Shown here: one piece after another, positions 52,401 to 63,155 of the stretch
Position numbering within the stretch: position 1 is the first letter of the stretch
How the letters are laid out: every line of letters starts with the position of its first letter
NCBI RefSeq assembly: GCF_002258785.1
Contig: NZ_NOYI01000027.1
Location: forward strand, 372,001 to 436,000
Reading direction: 5' to 3'
Length of the DNA: 64,000 nucleotides
Origin: Rhodococcus sp. 06-235-1A
Lineage (GTDB): Bacteria > Actinomycetota > Actinomycetes > Mycobacteriales > Mycobacteriaceae
Translations under genes and position numbers: made by a program
Notes under the pieces: generated by a model
The model's database searches: none
The model's input: the letters and a program-made list of their open reading frames with translations, nothing else
Told to the model about the DNA's origin: nothing

Positions 52401-52937
52401 GTCGGATCCGACGGAAAGGCCACGTTGTTCGACGGCCGCTCCGGCGAGCCGTTCCCGTACCCGGTGTCGGTGGGCTACATGTACATCATCAAGCTGCACC
52501 ACTTGGTCGACGACAAGATCCACGCTCGTTCGACCGGGCCGTACTCGATGATCACGCAGCAGCCCCTCGGTGGTAAGGCTCAGTTCGGTGGGCAGCGCTT
52601 CGGTGAGATGGAGTGCTGGGCCATGCAGGCCTACGGTGCCGCGTACACGCTGCAGGAGCTTCTCACCATCAAGTCGGACGACGTTGTCGGCCGCGTGAAG
52701 GTGTACGAGGCGATCGTCAAGGGCGAGAACATCCCCGAGCCCGGTATCCCCGAGTCCTTCAAGGTGCTCCTCAAGGAGCTCCAGTCGCTGTGCCTCAACG
52801 TGGAGGTGCTGTCCTCGGACGGCGCTGCCATCACGATGGCCGACGGTGACGACGAAGACCTCGAGCGTGCCGCAGCCAACCTGGGAATCAACCTCTCCCG
52901 CAACGAAGCTGCCACGGTCGACGACCTCGCACAGTAG
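49449..52937 (+). CDS. rpoB: RNA polymerase beta subunit
   Basis: A 1162-residue RpoB. Seen: [20 protein letters not shown] near the N-terminus, the rifampicin-pocket region beginning [20 protein letters not shown] (about 50685-50775) with Asp, His and Ser at the three positions usually mutated in resistance, so wild type; [20 protein letters not shown]; and a conserved C-terminus with [18 protein letters not shown]. The start is TTG at 49449, after GGAAGGA; the Mtb gene also starts at TTG. A long antisense frame covers it but is a codon-bias shadow. Confidence 0.98.
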   Translation: [1162 protein letters not shown]

Positions 52938-52946
52938 TTCTGTGGT

Positions 52947-52978
52947 CCGGTGGGCCTGCAGCGATGCAGGCCCACCGG
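52947..52978 (+). terminator. Strong hairpin between rpoB and rpoC
   Basis: A perfect 14-bp stem (CCGGTGGGCCTGCA / TGCAGGCCCACCGG) closed by a GCGA tetraloop sits 9 bp after the rpoB stop, followed by TATTTCTTGTTTTT. It could be an attenuating terminator or RNA processing site between the two genes. Confidence 0.65.
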
Positions 52979-53037
52979 GCGATATTTCTTGTTTTTGATT
53001 CGGTATCACAACACCCATAACGGGGAAAGGAAGTTAC

Positions 53038-56994
<3,957 letters not shown>

Positions 56995-57009
56995 AGCGAC
57001 TTCGTCGCA

Positions 57010-57051
57010 CGTGAGCAGAAATTCGTAGTCCACTACGAATTTCCGCTCACG
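57010..57051. repeat. Palindromic repeat element, copy 2
   Basis: A 20-bp hairpin with a 2-bp centre (arms GTGAGCAGAAATTCGTAGT and ACTACGAATTTCCGCTCAC, one mismatch) lies 13 bp after the rpoC stop. It shares most arm positions with the copy at 13257-13304. Confidence 0.7.
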
Positions 57052-57053
57052 AC

Positions 57054-57118
57054 GACAGAGCTTGCAGACACAAGCCCCGCATCGACTTCGGTCGGTGCGG
57101 GGCTTTGTTGTATCTGGG
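57054..57118. repeat. Island-flanking imperfect direct repeat, left copy
   Basis: A 65-bp segment, from GACAGAGC to GTATCTGGG, recurs at 63050-63115 in the same orientation. The two share an identical 23-bp core (57072-57094) and differ at scattered positions, with one indel. This copy contains the rpoC terminator; the right copy carries a decayed version of its 3' arm. Confidence 0.85.
57072..57105 (+). terminator. rpoC terminator hairpin
   Basis: A 15-bp stem (AAGCCCCGCATCGAC / GTCGGTGCGGGGCTT, one T-G wobble) with a TTCG tetraloop, followed by TGTTG. It lies inside the left direct repeat. Confidence 0.8.
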
Positions 57119-57122
57119 GTGA

Positions 57123-57167
57123 CGCAAAAAGGCCCTGCATCCAGAAATGCGTGCAGGCCCTTTTGCG
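57123..57167 (+). terminator. Second terminator-like hairpin downstream of rpoC
   Basis: Arms CGCAAAAAGGCCCTGCA and TGCAGGCCCTTTTGCG pair over about 16 bp (one bulged base) around a ~12-nt loop. With A-tract and T-tract at opposite ends it could terminate transcription from either side, isolating the island operon from rpoC. Confidence 0.7.
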
Positions 57168-57211
57168 GAGTCCATTGCTATGACGCAGGTCAGCCTTTCA
57201 GCCTGAAGGGC

Positions 57212-57226
57212 CTGTCAGTTTGACAG
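57212..57226. promoter_or_regulatory. Operator-like palindrome before the island operon
   Basis: CTGTCA-GTT-TGACAG is a perfect 6+6 inverted repeat 44 bp upstream of the metallophosphoesterase start. It lies near where a -35 region would be, so it could repress the operon. Confidence 0.4.
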
Positions 57227-57257
57227 CCATCTTGGCGATACGCACTTGAACCCCGTG

Positions 57258-57263
57258 TAGTCT
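57258..57263 (+). promoter_or_regulatory. Possible -10 element for a leaderless island mRNA
   Basis: TAGTCT ends 6 bp before the ATG of the metallophosphoesterase gene, the distance expected when transcription starts at the A of the start codon. No Shine-Dalgarno sequence is evident, which fits a leaderless transcript. Confidence 0.4.
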
Positions 57264-57269
57264 CCGGAC

Positions 57270-58514
57270 ATGTGTGATTCACCGGTGCGTTTGCTCGTCA
57301 TTTCCGATTTGCATGCCCACGGCGGACCTGACGACGACTCCGCGCCTTCGTTACTTGGCTACGGGGGAGCCAGATCTCAAGCCAATAAGATGTTTGACTT
57401 GTGTGGGTCCTCGGTGGAGGAGATGGGGTGGTCAAAGGTAGATGCAATAATTTGCCCCGGCGATATTGCTCACCAGGCAGACGTGACTGGACTTGTAAAC
57501 GCATGGGAAGATCTCAATAAGCTGTCTGTTCGCCTCGATGCGCCGCTCATTGCGACCGCAGGCAATCATGACTACGACAGCAGAGGGTCCGGTGGGCCCA
57601 ACCCGAAGGCCTCGTTGATGGCGCTCTCGCCGTTGTTCCCATTTGAGCATCCGAAGGCCAGTGATGATCCTCAAATGCGATACTTTTCGCAAGATTACGC
57701 TGTGTACGACACCGACCGCATCAATCTAGTTAGTCTAAACTCTTCGTCTCACCACGGCTACGATGCCGATGGGCATCCCGAGTATCACCATGGTCGACTC
57801 GGGGACGTTGCCGCGACCCGACTGCCGGGGACCTTATCGGTTAGTAGCTTAAATAAGCGCGCGAACGTCCTATTGACGCATCACCATGTCGTACAGCTGC
57901 CCATGATCGACACGCGCGAACGGAGCCAGATGCTCGACGCGGAACTCTTATTGAGGACCCTCGAGGAATCAGGTGTCTGGTTGGTTGTGCATGGTCACAA
58001 GCACCGACCCTGGATCCACACAGCACACGGGGGCGGAGGTGCTCCCTATATCTTTTCGGCAAGCAGCTTCAGCGTAAACAACGGCGGCAACAACTTTGGT
58101 AACGCATTCCGCAACCAATTCCATGTCATAGAAATCCAGAACAGTGAAATCGCAGAGTCGCTTTCGCTCGACATTGCTGCGAAGGTCCACAGTTGGTCAT
58201 GGACCGGACTGGACGGCTGGCGAAGAGCGGGCGCCAATGACGGGCTACCAGGGGAATGTGGATTGGGATGGCGAACCGGCCCACATCGGTTATCTTCCCA
58301 GATTGAAAGGTGGCTTGAGGCGCACCCCACTAATTCAGCTTCCTACCAGGATCTCCTTGAGTGGGAACCGCGATTGGACTATCTTCCACCAGATGATAAG
58401 CAGCGCGTTGTAGAAATTATGGGGTCGTTGGACGAACCAATCCGAGTGAGCCTTGATGAAGCCGGCCGCTGGCTCAAAATTGAAAAGCGGATTCTTGCAG
58501 AGGGAGTGTCCTGA
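57270..58514 (+). CDS. Calcineurin-like metallophosphoesterase, island operon gene 1
   Basis: A 414-residue protein with a complete metallophosphoesterase core: DxH in ISDLHAHG (Asp 13, His 15), GD in ICPGDIAHQ (64-65), GNHD (98-101), metal His pair in LLTHHHVVQL (204-206) and GHxH in VVHGHKHRPW (242-245). All metal ligands are present, so it should be an active phosphodiesterase or nuclease. The C-terminal ~120 residues (from about 295) are unlike known family members to me and may be a partner-binding domain. One base separates its stop from the ATPase start, implying a coupled complex. Codon use is clearly lower in GC than rpoC. Confidence 0.87.
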   Translation: MCDSPVRLLVISDLHAHGGPDDDSAPSLLGYGGARSQANKMFDLCGSSVEEMGWSKVDAIICPGDIAHQADVTGLVNAWEDLNKLSVRLDAPLIATAGNHDYDSRGSGGPNPKASLMALSPLFPFEHPKASDDPQMRYFSQDYAVYDTDRINLVSLNSSSHHGYDADGHPEYHHGRLGDVAATRLPGTLSVSSLNKRANVLLTHHHVVQLPMIDTRERSQMLDAELLLRTLEESGVWLVVHGHKHRPWIHTAHGGGGAPYIFSASSFSVNNGGNNFGNAFRNQFHVIEIQNSEIAESLSLDIAAKVHSWSWTGLDGWRRAGANDGLPGECGLGWRTGPHRLSSQIERWLEAHPTNSASYQDLLEWEPRLDYLPPDDKQRVVEIMGSLDEPIRVSLDEAGRWLKIEKRILAEGVS

Positions 58515-58515
58515 C

Positions 58516-60444
58516 ATGAACGGACCGCTCCATCTTGGATCAGATTTTCTCCCCGAGCACATCAGCGCCTACAATGCGAACAAGCTTAGTGCTAGGGATA
58601 TCGCGAAAACCTTTGTGCCCTCGGATGCTTTCTGGAAGATCCAACAATCAGGGAACTCTTTGTTGACAGGTCCACGCGGTAGCGGAAAGACAACGTTGCT
58701 TCGCATGCTGCAGTCTGAGGCCCTTGAGCACTGGCAGCATGAAAATGCAGATATTGCGCGCTTAAACGTGCAAGCGTCCGGAATATTTGTGGGTGCTGAC
58801 CGATCGTGGAATGCGCAGCTGACAATGACATCCGCGGATATTGATCAGGGTTTGAAAACTTCGATCTCCTGGGGGGCGTTTTCATGTCATATCGCTCGAA
58901 GTGTGGTGCGGGCGATGAGCTACAGGACTAGCGGTCCATACGACCCAGAAGACATTGCCCATCTACGAGTCAGCATCACTGACGCGCAAGAAGAAACAAT
59001 TTGTATCGCTTTAACGAAAATATACGAACTCCCTGTTGTCTGCTCCACATTCCAGTCGGTATCGTCCGAGTTTCAATCACGCTTGCGTTCGCTGGGTATT
59101 CTTCGCCGCGCATTCTTGGCTGGACGGGACCGGCAGATTCCATCTTGGGTCGACGCCGACCCTTTCGCTGATGCATCGTCAGCTCTTGAGGCATTTAATT
59201 CGATAAGTGGGGAAAATGACCATAAATGGAATCTGCTGTTCGATGAGCTAGAACTGGTACCGACGAGTATTGTTGATGAGCTGATCGGAAGGCTACGTGG
59301 CCCGGAGGCCGTGCTTTCGTACAAGCTTTCAATTTCACCCGCAGATCACGCGCTACGGGCTTTAGAGGGACGTTTAGCGGCCGTTCATGGGCAGGATTAC
59401 GATCACGTCCCATTGACGTCGGCTTTTAGGCAGCCAAATGAAAAATTTACTCGGGATGTTATTAGTTCAATTCTACGAATGCGGCAACCGCCTATTGCAA
59501 CAAGCCTAAACCGCCTTCTCGGCGCGAGTGAGATGGATAATCGGGAGTACCTGCACGCAGAGGACGCTAACGAGATTTCTGTTAAACGGTCAGGATCGGA
59601 TCCGTATGCAGTAGGTAGCCAACTGTGGAAGCGATATGTAAGCTTGCGTGACAAAGATCCATCTTTCGCTTCCTATCTGCAAAGCAATGAGGTCGATCTA
59701 GAAGATCTCGGCAAGCTTAGTGCTTCAGCTCGTTCGTCTGCATTGCGGAAAATCCGGAATATCGTGTTGGTTCGTGATGAGTACCGAAATGATAGGGGCC
59801 GACGTCGGTCTCGTAAAACATATAAAATTTATACCGGGGCTGATAGTCTTCTTGCCCTGCCAGACGGCAATCCGCGAATGATCTTGGCGCTTGCAAAAGC
59901 AATTTTGAATCAGATCGACGCGTCATCTGTTGGGCGGAAATTGACAACAGCCGAGCAGAATCGAGTAATTGACGACACTCTCGATCGATTCTTGGCGCTC
60001 ATCCGGGTGCAGCCTTCTTCGCTAGTCGACGGACGCGCCGTGTCGCTACTTGATTTGCTCGATGCGGTGGGTACAAACTTCTCCAAAAGGCTGGTCGAAG
60101 AGGACTTCAACGCAGATGCCCCACTTGGGTTCATCGTGGATAAAGCAACGCATCCGAAGATTGTAGAACTAGTCGAGTTGGGCGTCGATACAGGCTCGCT
60201 TATTTATGTGGCGAGGGATACGGCGGGAAAGCTGAGTGGTTCGGTTCTCGGGAGTCGGTTTAGACTCGCCCATATGCTTGCTCCGAGATATGGTTTGCCT
60301 ATGAGACTGGGGAGAGATGTTTCTTTAAGTGGATTGCTCCCTGGTCGCTGGACGATTTCATCTCGCGGATCGGGTTCGAGGCGACCGGCGGAAGGTAACT
60401 CGGCCAGTCCCCAACTTCGCTTTGCATTGACTGAGGAGGAATAG
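58516..60444 (+). CDS. P-loop ATPase (ORC/Cdc6-like AAA type), island operon gene 2
   Basis: A 642-residue ATPase. Seen: an N-terminal approach KTFVPSDAFWKIQQSGNSLL leading to Walker A GPRGSGKTT (residues 52-60), a probable Walker B LLFDELELV (about 240-248) with catalytic Glu, a following helical segment VDELIGRLRGPEAV, a sensor-like Arg-rich stretch RKIRNIVLVRDEYRNDRGRR about residue 420, and a GNPRMILALAKAIL segment typical of the lid of ORC/STAND-type ATPases. No helicase or SMC coiled coil. ATG at 58516 is used; upstream in-frame sequence lies inside gene 1. Probably a regulatory or DNA-loading motor for its partners. Confidence 0.75.
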   Translation: MNGPLHLGSDFLPEHISAYNANKLSARDIAKTFVPSDAFWKIQQSGNSLLTGPRGSGKTTLLRMLQSEALEHWQHENADIARLNVQASGIFVGADRSWNAQLTMTSADIDQGLKTSISWGAFSCHIARSVVRAMSYRTSGPYDPEDIAHLRVSITDAQEETICIALTKIYELPVVCSTFQSVSSEFQSRLRSLGILRRAFLAGRDRQIPSWVDADPFADASSALEAFNSISGENDHKWNLLFDELELVPTSIVDELIGRLRGPEAVLSYKLSISPADHALRALEGRLAAVHGQDYDHVPLTSAFRQPNEKFTRDVISSILRMRQPPIATSLNRLLGASEMDNREYLHAEDANEISVKRSGSDPYAVGSQLWKRYVSLRDKDPSFASYLQSNEVDLEDLGKLSASARSSALRKIRNIVLVRDEYRNDRGRRRSRKTYKIYTGADSLLALPDGNPRMILALAKAILNQIDASSVGRKLTTAEQNRVIDDTLDRFLALIRVQPSSLVDGRAVSLLDLLDAVGTNFSKRLVEEDFNADAPLGFIVDKATHPKIVELVELGVDTGSLIYVARDTAGKLSGSVLGSRFRLAHMLAPRYGLPMRLGRDVSLSGLLPGRWTISSRGSGSRRPAEGNSASPQLRFALTEEE

Positions 60445-60446
60445 CG

Positions 60447-61460
60447 ATGTATTTCGACGAGTTTGATCCACGAGTAAATTTCGACTTAAAGCCCTTGCTT
60501 GAGAGCCGACAGGGACCAGAAGGGAGTCTCAACGGTCAGTATCGATATGATGCTCTGATCTGCACTCTCGGGTATGAAACTCGTGCACGGTATGTGGCGG
60601 AAAGATTGCAAAGAGAGACCGAAAATATTTGGGCGTTCTCGTACCCTGCAGTGGCTTCGTTTGATTACTCGCTGAACGAGGAAAGATATAAGGCAATGGG
60701 AACGATCTACCACACTAATGCTCATAGTTACAGGATATTCTTGAGAGAATTGGTAGCTGGACGCTTAGCAGCCAGGAGGGACGCGAATTCAGAGCAATCG
60801 CAGACGTTGCGGTTTGCAATCGACATCTCATCCATGGACCGTGATCGCCTTGCCGGTACGGTGTTAGCGCTGATGGTTGATCAAGTCGAGGAAATCGAGA
60901 TCGACTTTTACTATTCGTGCGCAGATTTCGACGAAAAGCTCGTCGGAAGCGAAGGCCCTATTCACGTCAACCGACCAATTTCAGGTTTCGAGGGTTGGAC
61001 CAGCACCCCCGATTTGCCGCTGGCGTGTGTGCTGGGCTTGGGTTTCGAGCACAACTTGGCGCTCGGCGCATTAGAGACATTGGAGCCTACGGACGCATAT
61101 TTGTTTGTGGCAAGCGGGGTCGACGATCGTTACGACCACATTGTTATGGATCGGAATTCTGCGCTGATTGAGGGCGTCACGGAAAACATCTATCAGTATT
61201 CTGTTCGTTCGCCGATGAGAACTGCGCTGGCGGTTGAGTCGATCGTTCACTCGCTTGTGAGGAGTAGACGGGTAATACTAGTCCCGATTGGTACCAAAAT
61301 ATTTGCGCTTGCTTGCTTCCTTGTCGGAGTAGCTTACGGTGACGAATTGGCGGTTTGGAGGTTGTCCGCTGACTCTGCTCGAACGCCTGAGAACCGTGTC
61401 TGCACAACAGATCCAGTCGGTGTCAGTGTTCTTCTGCGAAAGAAGAAGTCTCTAACCTAA
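60447..61460 (+). CDS. Unrecognised protein, island operon gene 3
   Basis: A 337-residue protein with no family I can name. It starts 2 bp after the ATPase stop, so it is part of the same operon, with GAGGAATAG as ribosome-binding site. Visible features: YDALICTLGYETRARYVAER (a strand-turn-helix with conserved-looking GYExR), LRFAIDISSMDRDRLAGTVL (strand with Asp, then SSMDR, then helix), ACVLGLGFEHNLALGALETL, and RVILVPIGTKIFALACFLVG. These alternating strands and helices suggest a Rossmann-like fold, perhaps a nucleotide or ligand sensor. No membrane helix or nuclease motif. Confidence 0.7.
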   Translation: MYFDEFDPRVNFDLKPLLESRQGPEGSLNGQYRYDALICTLGYETRARYVAERLQRETENIWAFSYPAVASFDYSLNEERYKAMGTIYHTNAHSYRIFLRELVAGRLAARRDANSEQSQTLRFAIDISSMDRDRLAGTVLALMVDQVEEIEIDFYYSCADFDEKLVGSEGPIHVNRPISGFEGWTSTPDLPLACVLGLGFEHNLALGALETLEPTDAYLFVASGVDDRYDHIVMDRNSALIEGVTENIYQYSVRSPMRTALAVESIVHSLVRSRRVILVPIGTKIFALACFLVGVAYGDELAVWRLSADSARTPENRVCTTDPVGVSVLLRKKKSLT

Positions 61461-61472
61461 TTTGGCGTACTC

Positions 61473-62318
61473 TTATTCGCGGAAACTGTAGTTAGTCGCC
61501 AATATTTCGCGCGTGGATGTGCGTGCGTTAGCCGAGGCGGCAAGGCCCCGATGAACATCGAAGCTTCGGATAGTCCACGTCGAAGTGGCAAGTGCTTTAA
61601 GCAGTTCGGCGTCAGCTTTGTAGGAAATCATCACTCTAACTCCGTTGCTGGTCAGTGTTTGAACCGATTCGATTAGGCGTCTTACGTCAGAATCTCGATA
61701 CGTTTCGTATCCATACTCGCCGTACGTCTGGCGATTGGCGCTGAAGTACGGAGGGTCAAGGTAAGCAAAGTCTCCAGGCCTGCAAGCATGCAGAGCTTTC
61801 TCGAAATCTACGGACTTAAGCGTTGTACGTCGTAGGCGGCGGCCAAAAGCATGAAACTCGGCCAGTGTAGGAAGTGGTCCCGTTCGATTTCCGTAAGGAA
61901 CGTTGAACTGTCCCTGTCGATTGGTTCTATATATCCCGTTGAAACAATTTCGATTGAGATACACAAATCGGGTCGCGCGATCTTGCTCAGACAGCGTCTC
62001 TGGTTTGATGTTCCTAATCTTGTAGTAAGTGTTCTCGTCATTAGGTATCAGCGTAAGTCGTCGGTAGATACCTTCTGTATCTCTCGATATCGACCTGTAG
62101 GCGCTAATCAACGCGAAATTGGCATCATTTAAAGTCGCCTTTTTGGGATTCAATGCAAGTAAGAAACATGCAGATCCGGCAAACGGCTCATGGTAACGGT
62201 CGAAGACGGTAGGCGCGGTCGCGAGCAGTAGGGGCAACAATCGACGTTTACTTCCAGCCCATCTTAAGATGGGGCCTGCAGTGGCATGCGAGGTTGAAGC
62301 AGAGTTCGTCATGGTCAT
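61473..62318 (-). CDS. Dam-type (D12 class) DNA adenine N6-methyltransferase
   Basis: A 281-residue methyltransferase. Seen: the N-terminal PILRWAGSKRRLLPLLL characteristic of Dam/M.DpnII enzymes, SAM motif EPFAGSACFLLAL (44-56), LNRNCFNGIYRTNRQGQFNV (target-recognition region of D12 class) and catalytic DPPY (188-191). Alpha-class order. The target could be GATC but cannot be read from sequence. Its ATG overlaps the SLATT-like gene stop by 4 bp, so they form a two-gene operon. No endonuclease gene is adjacent. Its stop is only 12 bp from gene 3 on the other strand. Confidence 0.9.
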   Translation of the reverse strand: MTMTNSASTSHATAGPILRWAGSKRRLLPLLLATAPTVFDRYHEPFAGSACFLLALNPKKATLNDANFALISAYRSISRDTEGIYRRLTLIPNDENTYYKIRNIKPETLSEQDRATRFVYLNRNCFNGIYRTNRQGQFNVPYGNRTGPLPTLAEFHAFGRRLRRTTLKSVDFEKALHACRPGDFAYLDPPYFSANRQTYGEYGYETYRDSDVRRLIESVQTLTSNGVRVMISYKADAELLKALATSTWTIRSFDVHRGLAASANARTSTREILATNYSFRE

Positions 62319-62926
62319 CTATCAGCATTCGGTAACTTGTTTGATTCATCTGTGCGGGAAGGTGAACCAGTAAAAGATGTCGAGAAATTGTGCGTGGCGA
62401 GAAGCTCCTGCGTCGATTGGAAATCATCGGCCCAGCTGTTGGTCTCGTCAACGGTAAGCGCGAGTAAATCTTGGAGGTAGGCAATAGCCTTGAGAAGGGT
62501 TTCGCGTTCGAGCGACTCTCCTGCCACCTGACCTGCTGTTGCTAACGAAGCAATAAACGCTATTGTTAGGGATTCAATTTTGTGAATGGTTAGTTGGTCT
62601 CGTATCCATGAGGCGGATAGGTTAAAGAATTTGTCTACGGCGTATGCAAGAGCTGCCGTGGCGAGAAGGAGATAGCCTATCCCTAAGGGGATCGACCCCC
62701 AAATGGAGGAGATCGTAGGGACAACAGTGCCTGCCGTACCGGCGGTGAGTACAACCACTCGCAGTACCTTCGAACGCCATCGCTTTTTCTTCTTGTCGCC
62801 GACGTACCAGCGCCTGACATCTTTTCCGTAACTGAGGACGAAAAAAACCGTGTCTTCCGGACTCGAATCCATGCTTTCACGAAGCGAATCGAAGTCTATC
62901 TGTAGCTCGCGATTCGATTGCATCAT
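62315..62926 (-). CDS. SLATT-like two-TM protein, probable membrane effector
   Basis: A 203-residue protein. Seen: a polar N-terminal part with VRRWYVGDKKKKRWRSKVLR leading into two adjacent membrane helices (about 54-75 and 78-97), then FFNLSASWIRDQLTIHKIES and a long helical tail. A W/Y-containing basic helix, two TM helices and a following Trp helix is the layout of SLATT domains, which are pore-forming effectors in bacterial conflict systems. Assignment is by pattern, not by search. ATG at 62926; the second codon is also ATG. Operon with the Dam-type methylase, which it precedes. Confidence 0.6.
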   Translation of the reverse strand: MMQSNRELQIDFDSLRESMDSSPEDTVFFVLSYGKDVRRWYVGDKKKKRWRSKVLRVVVLTAGTAGTVVPTISSIWGSIPLGIGYLLLATAALAYAVDKFFNLSASWIRDQLTIHKIESLTIAFIASLATAGQVAGESLERETLLKAIAYLQDLLALTVDETNSWADDFQSTQELLATHNFSTSFTGSPSRTDESNKLPNADR

Positions 62927-63049
62927 CAGCGTTTGCCAGTTGGCCTATCGTCTCGAAAGTGGGTGTAAGACATTGGCAGGGTACCAGATGTTCTGTGGAA
63001 CTGCGCTTAGTAAGGCGCAAATTTGCCGAACGGTGTTATTTTTCCGGAT

Positions 63050-63115
63050 GACAGAGCCTGCAGACCTAAGCCCCGCATCGACTTCGGTCGATGCGGGGGT
63101 GGAGTCGTATCTGGG
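63050..63115. repeat. Island-flanking imperfect direct repeat, right copy
   Basis: The second copy of the 65-bp segment at 57054-57118, including the 23-bp identical core at 63068-63090. The 3' part of the terminator arm is altered (GGGGG instead of GGGGCTTT), so it would terminate poorly. It marks the return to high-GC core sequence. Confidence 0.85.
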
Positions 63116-63155
63116 TGCGCGGTGTGTTTTCCGCGTCACTCGAGTCGGTACGGAC

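Larger units (their letters stand above)
57119..63049. mobile_element. Lower-GC genomic island at the rpoC terminator, five genes
   Basis: About 5.9 kb between two imperfect 65-bp direct repeats. A hand count of 59821-59880 gives 29 G+C of 60; a matching count in rpoB (52021-52080) gives 40 of 60. Genes use TTA, ATA and AGA-type codons rare in the flanks. Content: metallophosphoesterase, P-loop ATPase, unknown protein (+), then Dam-type methylase and SLATT-like protein (-). No integrase, transposase or tRNA target is present, so how it moved is unclear; homologous exchange between terminator copies is one option. Boundaries are inferred from the repeats and composition. Confidence 0.7.

Noticed and set aside
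49074..53018. 1314-codon open frame antisense to rpoB
   Set aside because: A codon-bias shadow: the high third-position GC of rpoB removes stops on the opposite strand. The translation is low-complexity Val/Asp/Leu/Arg with no domain.
57270..60444. SbcCD/Mre11-Rad50 identity for the phosphoesterase-ATPase pair
   Set aside because: The ATPase is 642 residues with no long coiled coil or zinc hook and an ORC-like layout, unlike SbcC/Rad50.
61473..62926. Classical type II restriction-modification system
   Set aside because: The neighbour of the methylase is a two-TM protein with no nuclease motif, and gene 3 also lacks a PD-(D/E)xK or HNH signature.
57119..63049. Island considered as a prophage or integrative element
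   Set aside because: No integrase, transposase, excisionase, phage structural or conjugation gene and no tRNA attachment site are visible, so only a neutral island call is made.
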